The notes beneath the pieces were generated by a model. It was not told where the DNA came from, ran no database searches, and saw only the letters and a list, made by a program, of their open reading frames with translations. A stretch of DNA of 43,087 bases, taken from Chitinophagaceae bacterium (GTDB lineage: Bacteria; Bacteroidota; Bacteroidia; Chitinophagales; Chitinophagaceae). This document shows positions 27,229 to 34,872 of this stretch, in pieces. Positions within the stretch are counted from its first letter, which is position 1. Each line of letters opens with the position of its first letter. The stretch is from the NCBI GenBank assembly GCA_019695015.1, contig JAIBAV010000172.1, positions 1 to 43,087 on the forward strand, in the 5' to 3' direction. The translations under genes were made by a program, and so were the position numbers.

Positions 27229-28461
27229 TTACCAATCTGTATTAGAAGAATTTCTACAGCCCGTTGTACCCAATAAATTTAATGATGTAGCATAAATGCC
27301 ATTTCTGCCAAAGCCAAACTGCAAGTAATGAGTAGGGTTTCCAACTACTAATGCATAAGGTTGATAAAATTTAATTTTTACTTTTTTTCTTTTAGAAGAA
27401 ACAGGACTCTTATACACCCAATCACCTCCGTCACAGTTATTCCATTCCTTTACACAAAAATCAATACTTGCCTTATTTTTGCGGTCTTTTTTTCGTTTCC
27501 CTTTGCTGTTTAATTTCCAAATCTTAGCTTTACCTTTAATTTTTGTTTGTGTTTGATTAAAGTCAAATAAAACCCCTTTTTGTTTCATTACATAACCAAT
27601 CCATTTGTCTGTTTCGTTAGGTATGGTAATTCCGTCTCTTACGTCTCTTTCTGTTGTAGTTGTAGAACCTGCACAATCTTCCAATAATGACGATATTTCT
27701 CTTACAATATTAACCACCCCTCCCAATACACCAACAATATCTTGGATTACTCCAAGTAGCTCTTTTATTTTAGAGTCTTCTCTACCTTCCATCATATCCT
27801 CATCAACGGTAGTATTGCTAATGACATACCTCCTATCACAAGTAATCAATGTCCAATATTCTTCGTCTTCTATTGGTTCTTGAATGGTAGGTGCATTTGC
27901 AGGATTAAACTCTATGGAATTTTCAAGCCAATCGTCCTCACTTGTTTCTAAACACATTCTTAGTGATTCAAAACTAAACATGTTTTCAAAACATTCACTT
28001 GCCATATCAGCAGGAAAAATAAGATAATCCTCTTCAAGCATATCTGAAAATGCTTCTTGACCGGCTTCATCATTTGGGTCAATGTTAGTCGTATTTATAA
28101 TATTATCTAGTGCTTGCCCGTATGCTTCATTCCAATTATCATTTAACGAATCTATTGCTTCGGCAATTTCAACAAATCGTACCCAATTAGGATAAGTTAA
28201 TGAGCCATCACCCGTTGGAGTAACAACTTGAGCAATATTAGCTACCTGCAAACAAATTTCGTCTTTTAAGATTTCTAAGTGAGACTTTTCTTCCTCTATT
28301 TTAGCAACAACTTCATCTGTTAATAGAGGTATATCTGAAGCATTAATAGTTTGCCCGCTAATTTCGTGTGAAACATTGTTCTCTAATCTTTTGTTACATG
28401 AACTTACTGAAAGTGTAATTAAAATAGCATAAATGAGTGCCAATGAAATGTATTTTTTCAC
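27229..28461 (-). CDS. Unrecognised 410-residue lipoprotein
   Basis: Signal with lipobox SVSSC and Cys22; the mature protein should be membrane-anchored outside the cytoplasm. Three parts are visible. An acidic helical region spans about 40-200 (many Glu/Asp, EEDYLIFPADMASECFENM). A central hydrophobic helix LLGVIQDIVGVLGGVVNIV lies near 233-251, close to an EDCAGS Cys. A strongly basic C-terminal domain covers about 290-410 (KGKRKKDRKNK, SSKRKKVKIKFYQ), with several Cys, ending FGFGRNGIYATSLNLLGTTG before CRNSSNTDW. I recognise no family. The acidic N-part and basic C-part could pair or bind different partners. Downstream gene: barrel protein. Confidence 0.7.
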   Translation of the reverse strand: MKKYISLALIYAILITLSVSSCNKRLENNVSHEISGQTINASDIPLLTDEVVAKIEEEKSHLEILKDEICLQVANIAQVVTPTGDGSLTYPNWVRFVEIAEAIDSLNDNWNEAYGQALDNIINTTNIDPNDEAGQEAFSDMLEEDYLIFPADMASECFENMFSFESLRMCLETSEDDWLENSIEFNPANAPTIQEPIEDEEYWTLITCDRRYVISNTTVDEDMMEGREDSKIKELLGVIQDIVGVLGGVVNIVREISSLLEDCAGSTTTTERDVRDGITIPNETDKWIGYVMKQKGVLFDFNQTQTKIKGKAKIWKLNSKGKRKKDRKNKASIDFCVKEWNNCDGGDWVYKSPVSSKRKKVKIKFYQPYALVVGNPTHYLQFGFGRNGIYATSLNLLGTTGCRNSSNTDW

Positions 28462-28482
28462 TTTTCTGATTTTTGGTTTAGG

Positions 28483-28605
28483 TCAAATAGGAAAATCCTT
28501 AACATAGTTTGACTTGCTACAACCTGCATACTTTTTAGGTAAGTTGTCGGTGTGTACAACCTTTGGCATTAAAATAATTTCGCCTTTCTTATTCTTCGTA
28601 GTCAT
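28483..28605 (-). CDS. Possible 40-residue small protein
   Basis: Read by hand: starts MTTKNKKGEIILMPKVVHTD and ends KSNYVKDFPI, then TGA at 28483-28485. It ends 21 bases before the lipoprotein ATG. The frame stays open and protein-like for a dozen codons upstream of the ATG (SIQDEKELYQ), so it may be the 3' remnant of a longer, lost gene rather than an intact one. No family recognised. Low support. Confidence 0.35.
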   Translation of the reverse strand: MTTKNKKGEIILMPKVVHTDNLPKKYAGCSKSNYVKDFPI

Positions 28606-28804
28606 TTGGTAAAGCTCTTTTTCGTCCTGTATTGACCGTTGAAGTTAGCAGGATGTCAAAATTATATTGCTGCCAACATAAATTGTTAATCAAAACAATA
28701 ATTACCCTTTCATACACCCAATTTTTTACACAGATATTCTATTCCCCTATAAGATATTTTATAGAACCCCATTAACTTATTCCGATATTTTATATTTTTA
28801 CAGC
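28606..28804. other. Divergent regulatory region upstream of the XRE gene
   Basis: No gene. It holds an 18-bp imperfect palindrome at 28747-28764 and two copies of the 11-mer GATATTTTATA (28753-28763 and 28784-28794). The region separates the minus-strand lipoprotein side from the plus-strand regulator. Confidence 0.5.
28747..28764. promoter_or_regulatory. Candidate XRE operator palindrome
   Basis: CTATAAGATATTTTATAG is symmetrical except for one mismatched pair, 41 bases before the XRE ATG. XRE-type regulators commonly bind such dyads near their own gene. Inferred from position and symmetry; AT-richness lowers its weight. Confidence 0.4.
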
Positions 28805-29179
28805 ATGGAAACAATAGGACAACGCATAGCACAAGAACGTTTTGCCAAACGTTGGACACAAGAGAAACTTGCCTCTGAATTAGGCATTACACAAAGTCTT
28901 TTATCTGATATTGAAAATGATAAAGTTTCGCCCAAATGGCAAACAATACTATCTACTGCCGAAAAACTAGAAGTCCCTTTTTCCAAATTATTGCCTAATG
29001 ACAGTAATATTTTATATCAACCAAGTATGAATGACAATTCCATAGGTTTTGTACATAATTATAACTCCTTTGCAGATGAACGTAAACTATGGGAAGCCTT
29101 ACTCCAAGCCAAAGATGAAATAATACAAAGCCAAAAATTGGTCATAGCTACTTTGCAGGAGCAAGGTAAAAAGGGATAA
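28805..29179 (+). CDS. XRE-family helix-turn-helix transcriptional regulator
   Basis: 124 residues. An N-terminal Cro/CI-type HTH covers about 4-60: IGQRIAQERFAKRWTQEKLA then SELGITQSLLSDIENDKVSP. The C-terminal half (60-124) ends in a charged, coiled-coil-prone helix LLQAKDEIIQSQKLVIATLQ, suggesting dimerisation. No sensory or peptidase domain is visible. It is divergent from the lipoprotein/barrel genes and 253 bases upstream of the metacaspase-like gene, so any of these could be targets. Candidate operators lie upstream. Confidence 0.9.
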   Translation: METIGQRIAQERFAKRWTQEKLASELGITQSLLSDIENDKVSPKWQTILSTAEKLEVPFSKLLPNDSNILYQPSMNDNSIGFVHNYNSFADERKLWEALLQAKDEIIQSQKLVIATLQEQGKKG

Positions 29180-29432
29180 TCTCGTTTGTTCTATTAGCTT
29201 TAGCTCACAGACAACAGAGGAAAAATGTAAAATATAAACATAGTTTATAGCTAAAAGCTAACAGTTTTTACCAAAAAACAGCGTTAATCCTAACAATCAT
29301 AATCATCTGTGTTCTACAAATACCCAATAGCCGCAAAAAATAAATAAAATGTAAAAACTAACTTGCAGCATGGAATTTGCAGTGGTGAATTTTTACAAAA
29401 ACTGCATCTGTTAATCAATAAAAACAAATTGT
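29180..29432. other. Intergenic stretch before the caspase-like gene
   Basis: 253 bases with no ORF of note. It presumably carries the promoter of the caspase-like gene. I could not find a clean TAnnTTTG, and no hairpin terminator after the XRE gene is convincing. Confidence 0.4.
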
Positions 29433-31418
29433 ATGAAAAGTATATGGATTTACCTATTTGTTGCATTAGGTTTTATAGCAGCCGTTTTTCCTCCTGAGCA
29501 AAAGAAAGTTGCTTTAATTATTGCCATTGGTGATTATAGCGAAGCACCTGGATGGAGAAATTTAAGCAGCATGAACGATGTTCGTTATGTTAAACAAGCA
29601 TTATTAAAAGTGGGTTTTGCAACAAATAATATAGATACTTTAATTAATAAAGATGCTACTAAACAAGGCATGATTAAAGCTTTAGACGATTTGTATAATA
29701 AAGTTGGTGAAGGCGATATAGTTTATTTTCAATTTAGTGGGCATGGACAACAAATTCAAGATGATAATGGCGATGAATTAGATGGATATGATGAAGCTTT
29801 AATACCATACGATGCTTCTGCAATGTACGACCCAGTAACGTATAGTGGAGATAAACACTTTAGAGATGATTTATTGGGTGAAAAATTAAATAAAATAAGA
29901 AAAAAAATAGGTCCTAAAGGTAGTTTAGTTGTACTAGTGGATGCCTGCCATAGTGGAACAGCAACAAGAGATGCAGGTATAAAACGTGGTATGGAAAAAC
30001 CATTTTTAACCGACCCCAAATATGTACCAAACATTAAAATTAATTTAAACAAAGAAGGTGAGCATGGATTATTAGAAGGCTTTACAAATGGCATGGGAAA
30101 TATGATTGTATTTAGTGCAAGTAGCCCAAACCAACCTAATTATGAAATGAAAGATAATAATAACAATGGCGTAGGCTCTCTTAGTTATGCTTTTGCAAAA
30201 TCTATTGCAGAATTACCTGCAGAAAGCAGTTACCGAGTTTTATTTCATAAAATGAAAGCAATTATACAAGGAGATATTCCTAACCAAATACCAATGGTTG
30301 AAGGCGATTTAGACTTAGAAGTTTTTGGAGGTAAATACATACCAAAACCTACTATAATTGCTGTTGATCAAAAATTTAATAATGCATCTAATAAGTTTAA
30401 TGATACCACTTTTGTTATTAGTATTGGACAATTAAACAGTATTTATAAAGGCACAACATTAAAAATTTATCCAGTTGGCAGTGCAGAAGCTTATTGCGAT
30501 GCAGTGGTAACCTCTGTAAGCTCTTTTCAAAGTATATGCAAAAGCAACAAGCCTTTGAAAAAAAGTGTTGCCTATGAAGCCAAAGTAGAAGCTGCAAGTG
30601 CAGGAGACTTTGCAGCAGAATTGATGATTCAAAACAATGAAACGAATAGTAAAATCGCTAATACCGTTGCATCTAGTTTTAGCAATTTTGTAAAGCCTTA
30701 TCAATATTTATCTTTTAGTAATAACCCCGATTTTACTTTAGATATTTCCAAAAACAACAATGGTGGCTACACAGTAAGCTTGTTAGGAAAAGGTGATGAT
30801 GTACGATATACAAAAACTATTACAGACAGTTTATCTATAGAAGATTGTAAATATTTTTTAGAAGGTATAAAAAGAAATATGAGGGTTAAATATTTAAGAA
30901 ATTTACCAGATGGTGGAACCCTTGCTAAAGATATTAAAGTAGAAATTGTTCCTAAAAAAGCAACCAATAATCAAAACGAAATTGTAATGAGTGGTAAAGA
31001 TTTATTTGAAATTAGAATTACCAATACAGGTAAATCAGATTACTACTATACTATCATTGATATTATGCCAGAAAATGAAATGAAAGTTTTATTACCAGAT
31101 GAAACTAGTGAGCCACAAGATTTTGTAATACAACCAGGACAAACCATTCCAATAGGCGACATTGAAGTTGATGAAACTACACCTAATGGAAAAGAAATTT
31201 TTAAAATTATTGTAAGCAAAATACCAATGGATTTAAGAAATGTTGTAAATAGAACTCGTACACGTAGTGCCAACGCAGCAATGAAATCTGTTGAAAGTGT
31301 AATAGACGATTTATTTAAAGACAGCAATGATCAAAGAGCTACTCGTTCATCTATCAGTAATGTAAAAGTTGATGAAGTAGGAATTTTAAGCTGTGGATTT
31401 ACAGTAAAAAATAAATAG
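29433..31418 (+). CDS. Secreted caspase-family (metacaspase-like) protein
   Basis: 661 residues with an N-terminal hydrophobic signal (4-19), so probably exported. The C14 peptidase domain covers about 24-290. It starts KKVALIIAIGDYSEAPGWRNL and carries the His/Cys dyad: His104 in FQFSGHGQQIQDDNGDE and Cys172 in VLVDACHSGTATRD, both intact. SASSPNQPNYEM forms the substrate-pocket region. Metacaspases usually cleave after Arg/Lys. The C-terminal region (about 500-640: DLFEIRITNTGKSDYYYTII, EMKVLLPDE) resembles DUF4384, common in bacterial caspase-like proteins. Physiological substrate unknown. Ends at a clear terminator. Confidence 0.9.
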   Translation: MKSIWIYLFVALGFIAAVFPPEQKKVALIIAIGDYSEAPGWRNLSSMNDVRYVKQALLKVGFATNNIDTLINKDATKQGMIKALDDLYNKVGEGDIVYFQFSGHGQQIQDDNGDELDGYDEALIPYDASAMYDPVTYSGDKHFRDDLLGEKLNKIRKKIGPKGSLVVLVDACHSGTATRDAGIKRGMEKPFLTDPKYVPNIKINLNKEGEHGLLEGFTNGMGNMIVFSASSPNQPNYEMKDNNNNGVGSLSYAFAKSIAELPAESSYRVLFHKMKAIIQGDIPNQIPMVEGDLDLEVFGGKYIPKPTIIAVDQKFNNASNKFNDTTFVISIGQLNSIYKGTTLKIYPVGSAEAYCDAVVTSVSSFQSICKSNKPLKKSVAYEAKVEAASAGDFAAELMIQNNETNSKIANTVASSFSNFVKPYQYLSFSNNPDFTLDISKNNNGGYTVSLLGKGDDVRYTKTITDSLSIEDCKYFLEGIKRNMRVKYLRNLPDGGTLAKDIKVEIVPKKATNNQNEIVMSGKDLFEIRITNTGKSDYYYTIIDIMPENEMKVLLPDETSEPQDFVIQPGQTIPIGDIEVDETTPNGKEIFKIIVSKIPMDLRNVVNRTRTRSANAAMKSVESVIDDLFKDSNDQRATRSSISNVKVDEVGILSCGFTVKNK

Positions 31419-31431
31419 TAATTTATAAACC

Positions 31432-31470
31432 AAAGCAGTATTATTTGGTTTAATACTGCTTTATTTTTTT
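31432..31470. terminator. Bidirectional terminator between convergent genes
   Basis: 12-bp arms aaagcagtatta (31432-31443) / taatactgcttt (31451-31462) with a T-run on the plus strand. It lies between the caspase-like stop (31418) and the stop of the minus-strand RemB-like gene (31480). Confidence 0.8.
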
Positions 31471-31479
31471 GAATTGACT

Positions 31480-33156
31480 TTAAAACAACATTTCCCTTCT
31501 ACCAATATTCCACCTTATACCTGCCGATAAAATATTTGTATTGGTTATGCCAGCAGTTTTAAGTTTAAAATTTCTGGTTAAATAAGCAATATCTATAAAT
31601 AAGTTTTCTTTTATTTCGTAACTGGCAACTAAAGAAATTAAAGTACAGTTAGCCAAATTTCCTGTACCAATTTTCCAGCCATTTTCAAATGGCCTTGTAT
31701 TCATAAAATTAAAAATATTGCTGCCGTAATTTTGATTAATATTCAATATACTACTATCTAAACCTTGTTTGTAATAAATAGCTTTTGCTTCTACATACAA
31801 TTTTTTAATAGGCTGATAACGTATAATTCCGATATACTCTTTAAAATTGGCACCTAATGGATGTGCCAATGGTTGATTATAATGATTGTAACTTGTAACA
31901 GAATCGTTAGCTGCATAAGTAAACGGACGAGCAACATTAGTTTCTACTTGTACATCTAAATTTTTTATTCCAAAAGCATCTGTATATTTTAAACCTGCCT
32001 GATAGGCAAATCTATTTCCCCACCAGTCATTTTTTAACTCATCTGTTTTTAATTTATCTATCATTAATTGGCCATATAACTGAAACCTTTTGGCAATATT
32101 TGCTTTTACATCAAAGCCAATATACGATTTATCATTTTTGTTTCCAGATACATTGGTAAACATAATTGGATTAAATAATGGCAAGCTAACTGCACTATTA
32201 TCTGCCAACATTAATCCTTCAAACAAACCTAAGTTTAACCACTTTGTAGCTTTAAAATTTAAATAACTTGCTCTAAAGTATTTACGAGGATAAATTCTGT
32301 CGCTACCAGATTTTTTATAAGAAACCAATTCGGCAAAAATATTTTGGAATTGAAATTTTCCGAAATGAGTATATACTTTAAAGTACATATAGTTGGTACT
32401 AAAATCACTTAAAAACAAACTCCTGTAACCATTACCTATAAAGTTTCTATCATAAGCCAATTGCATATCCATAAACTTGGCAACTTTCCAGCTTAACCCA
32501 CCTCTAATATCAAAGTAATCGTACCCACCGGTTTTAAAATTTTTTATATAACCTGCTCCAGGATAGGCAATAAATTTATTTTTCCAGGCTGCAACATAAT
32601 CTCCTAATCTCTCCTGATTTTCGGTAAAATAAAAGTGAAACCCAATTTTAGTACCAATTAATCCACGAACATTAATACCTCTTTTATTAATAAAGGTGCT
32701 TTTAGAATTTCCTCCCTTACTTCCTTGTTCATATTGCAATATTGGATTAGCAATTAAAACAAAATCGCTGTTTTGCAATTCAATCATATTAGAACGATTA
32801 TGGAAAAAGTATTTCCAAATTGGCTTTTCGCTTTTAAAAATTTCTTTGGGTTTACTCCATTCACTATTAGCCATTAAAAAGCGTTGCAAATTATATTTAT
32901 CTGTTGAAGTTAAAACAGTGGCATTTTTATTTCCTGCTGTGTATAAACTATCCCAATAATCAGCAGTGTTAGTAATATATTTTCTGTTAAATGGTTTTAA
33001 TGATGAAAATGATAAACCATTGGCATTCGTTTTTATTTCCATTCTATTCAATAACCATTCTTCTTTTCCGCCTAATGTTAAGTAACTGCTTTGGGCCAAA
33101 AGCAAAGCAGGCATGATAAAAGACAAGGTAAAAAATAATTTTTTCACTACTTTCAT
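31480..33156 (-). CDS. RemB/Wzi-like outer-membrane protein, copy 1
   Basis: 558 residues with signal peptide 1-22 (ending LLLAQ). It begins SSYLTLGGKEEWLLNRMEIK and carries the family signature YDRNFIGNGYRSLFLSDFS near 230-250. LNLGLFEGLMLADN and the strand-rich C-terminus ending GIRWNIGRREMLF support a beta-barrel with C-terminal Phe. The pattern matches the Bacteroidota family annotated as gliding-motility protein RemB or capsule-assembly Wzi-like; which role applies here is unknown. Clearly homologous to the gene just upstream (33183-34838), 26 bases away. Confidence 0.8.
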   Translation of the reverse strand: MKVVKKLFFTLSFIMPALLLAQSSYLTLGGKEEWLLNRMEIKTNANGLSFSSLKPFNRKYITNTADYWDSLYTAGNKNATVLTSTDKYNLQRFLMANSEWSKPKEIFKSEKPIWKYFFHNRSNMIELQNSDFVLIANPILQYEQGSKGGNSKSTFINKRGINVRGLIGTKIGFHFYFTENQERLGDYVAAWKNKFIAYPGAGYIKNFKTGGYDYFDIRGGLSWKVAKFMDMQLAYDRNFIGNGYRSLFLSDFSTNYMYFKVYTHFGKFQFQNIFAELVSYKKSGSDRIYPRKYFRASYLNFKATKWLNLGLFEGLMLADNSAVSLPLFNPIMFTNVSGNKNDKSYIGFDVKANIAKRFQLYGQLMIDKLKTDELKNDWWGNRFAYQAGLKYTDAFGIKNLDVQVETNVARPFTYAANDSVTSYNHYNQPLAHPLGANFKEYIGIIRYQPIKKLYVEAKAIYYKQGLDSSILNINQNYGSNIFNFMNTRPFENGWKIGTGNLANCTLISLVASYEIKENLFIDIAYLTRNFKLKTAGITNTNILSAGIRWNIGRREMLF

Positions 33157-33182
33157 TATTAAATTATTTGTAAATATTTTTA

Positions 33183-34838
33183 TTAAAATTCAAATTGCTG
33201 TTTAGTAATATTCCACCTAAACCCTACATTAAATATTACTGTATTATTAGTTGTGCCAGAGGCAAGTTTATAATTTCTAAAAACAATACCAGCATCAAAA
33301 AATAAATTTTCTTTTACCTCATAAGCTATGTTGGTATTAAAATAAATGCAAGTTGCTTTATTACCAGACCCAATCTTCCAGCCATAATTGGTTGGCCTGT
33401 CTTTGTAATCTCTTAAAATATTATTACCAAAATTTATACCAGCCGTATCTTGCCCTTGATAGTAATAAATAAACTTAGCGTCTAAAAAAAGTTTTTTTAA
33501 AGGTTGGTATTTGGTTGCTACAATATACTCTTGAAAGCCTGCACCTAATGGATGTGCTAAAGGCATATTATTGTTGCTATAGTTAGAAACTGAATCGAAG
33601 TGTGTATAAGTAAATGGTCTTGCTCTATTTATTTCCACTTGCATGTCTAAGTTTTTAATGTTAAGTACATCTAAATATTTTACACCCAATTGATACCCAA
33701 ATTTATTTGCCCACCAACCTCTGTTGGCTTTAATTTCTCCTAATAAAAACTCATCTAGCAGCACCTGCCCATAAAGCTGAATTTTATTTTTTAAATTGGC
33801 TTTTACATTTAAGCCCATTAAAGCATTATCTGGGCTACCACTTTGTTGTTCCATTGCTCTTAAAAAAGTAAACGGAAGCAAATAATTTAATTCAAACTGA
33901 TTTTTTCTACCAAAAACTACTGCATCAAAAATGCCAATATTTAACCAATTGGTTGCATCTATGCTTAAAGTGTTAATACGTAAATATTTTTTAAAATTAG
34001 CTTTGGTTGTAATACCAAACTGAGGGGTGAGTTGCATATACAAACTTTCAAAATTCAACTTCCATAACCTAATGTTTGATTTAAAGAATAAAGAGTTACC
34101 ACTAAAATCACTTAAAAATAAACTTCTAATTCCATTGCCTATAAAATTTCTATCGTACCCAACTTGCATATCCATAAACTTAGCTAATGTCCATTGTGCC
34201 GATGCTCTTACATCAAAATATTGCACTGCATTACTATCGGTAAAATTAAAATTACTAAAGCCTGGTACAGCTTTAAACTTGCTGGTATAGGCTCTTACAT
34301 ATAAAGGGGTTCTCTCTCTATTGCCTGTTGCATAAATATTAAAAGCTATTTTTTTAGCAACCAATCCAGTTGCATTCAATCCAACCCGCATACTATATAA
34401 ACTTTGTTTATCTTTTGTTTCGGCACCATAGCTTACTTGTAAAGCAGGATTAATAGTCATAAAAAACTTGGGCTTATTAATTTCTATTAAATTGAAAGCA
34501 GATTTTTTATTATTGAAGGAAGAGGTTAAAGAAGTGTATTCCTTATGCTGCATTAAAAAACGAGTAATATTGTATTTATCAACAGTAGATAAACTGGCCA
34601 CAATTCTGTTATTGTTCCTTTGTAAACTATCTATTGTTTCTACTTCTTTTACCAATAACCTTATATTATATGGCTTAATAAAGGAAGCTCCAAAAGCAGG
34701 CAATTTAGACTTTATCTCTAACCTATCTAATATATTATATTCTTTATGCCCCAATAGAGAATAGCTTGTTTGTGCCGAAACACTATAACAAAATAAAACA
34801 AACAGAATTATAACAATAGTTTTTATACTTTGCATCAT
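33183..34838 (-). CDS. RemB/Wzi-like outer-membrane protein, copy 2
   Basis: 551 residues; signal peptide 1-23 (ending YSVSAQ). Same architecture as its downstream neighbour: SYSLLGHKEYNILDRLEIKS at the mature N-terminus, FMDMQVGYDRNFIGNGIRSL, LSDFSGNSLFF, PLAHPLGAGFQEYI and a C-terminal GFRWNITKQQFEF barrel strand. The two form a tandem paralogous pair, likely co-transcribed, and probably started from a promoter inside or next to the 5' end of the divergently oriented pyrC. Role in gliding or surface polysaccharide is inference from the family. Confidence 0.8.
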   Translation of the reverse strand: MMQSIKTIVIILFVLFCYSVSAQTSYSLLGHKEYNILDRLEIKSKLPAFGASFIKPYNIRLLVKEVETIDSLQRNNNRIVASLSTVDKYNITRFLMQHKEYTSLTSSFNNKKSAFNLIEINKPKFFMTINPALQVSYGAETKDKQSLYSMRVGLNATGLVAKKIAFNIYATGNRERTPLYVRAYTSKFKAVPGFSNFNFTDSNAVQYFDVRASAQWTLAKFMDMQVGYDRNFIGNGIRSLFLSDFSGNSLFFKSNIRLWKLNFESLYMQLTPQFGITTKANFKKYLRINTLSIDATNWLNIGIFDAVVFGRKNQFELNYLLPFTFLRAMEQQSGSPDNALMGLNVKANLKNKIQLYGQVLLDEFLLGEIKANRGWWANKFGYQLGVKYLDVLNIKNLDMQVEINRARPFTYTHFDSVSNYSNNNMPLAHPLGAGFQEYIVATKYQPLKKLFLDAKFIYYYQGQDTAGINFGNNILRDYKDRPTNYGWKIGSGNKATCIYFNTNIAYEVKENLFFDAGIVFRNYKLASGTTNNTVIFNVGFRWNITKQQFEF

Positions 34839-34872
34839 AAATATTGAAAAATTGTTGTCAAAAATAAATGCT

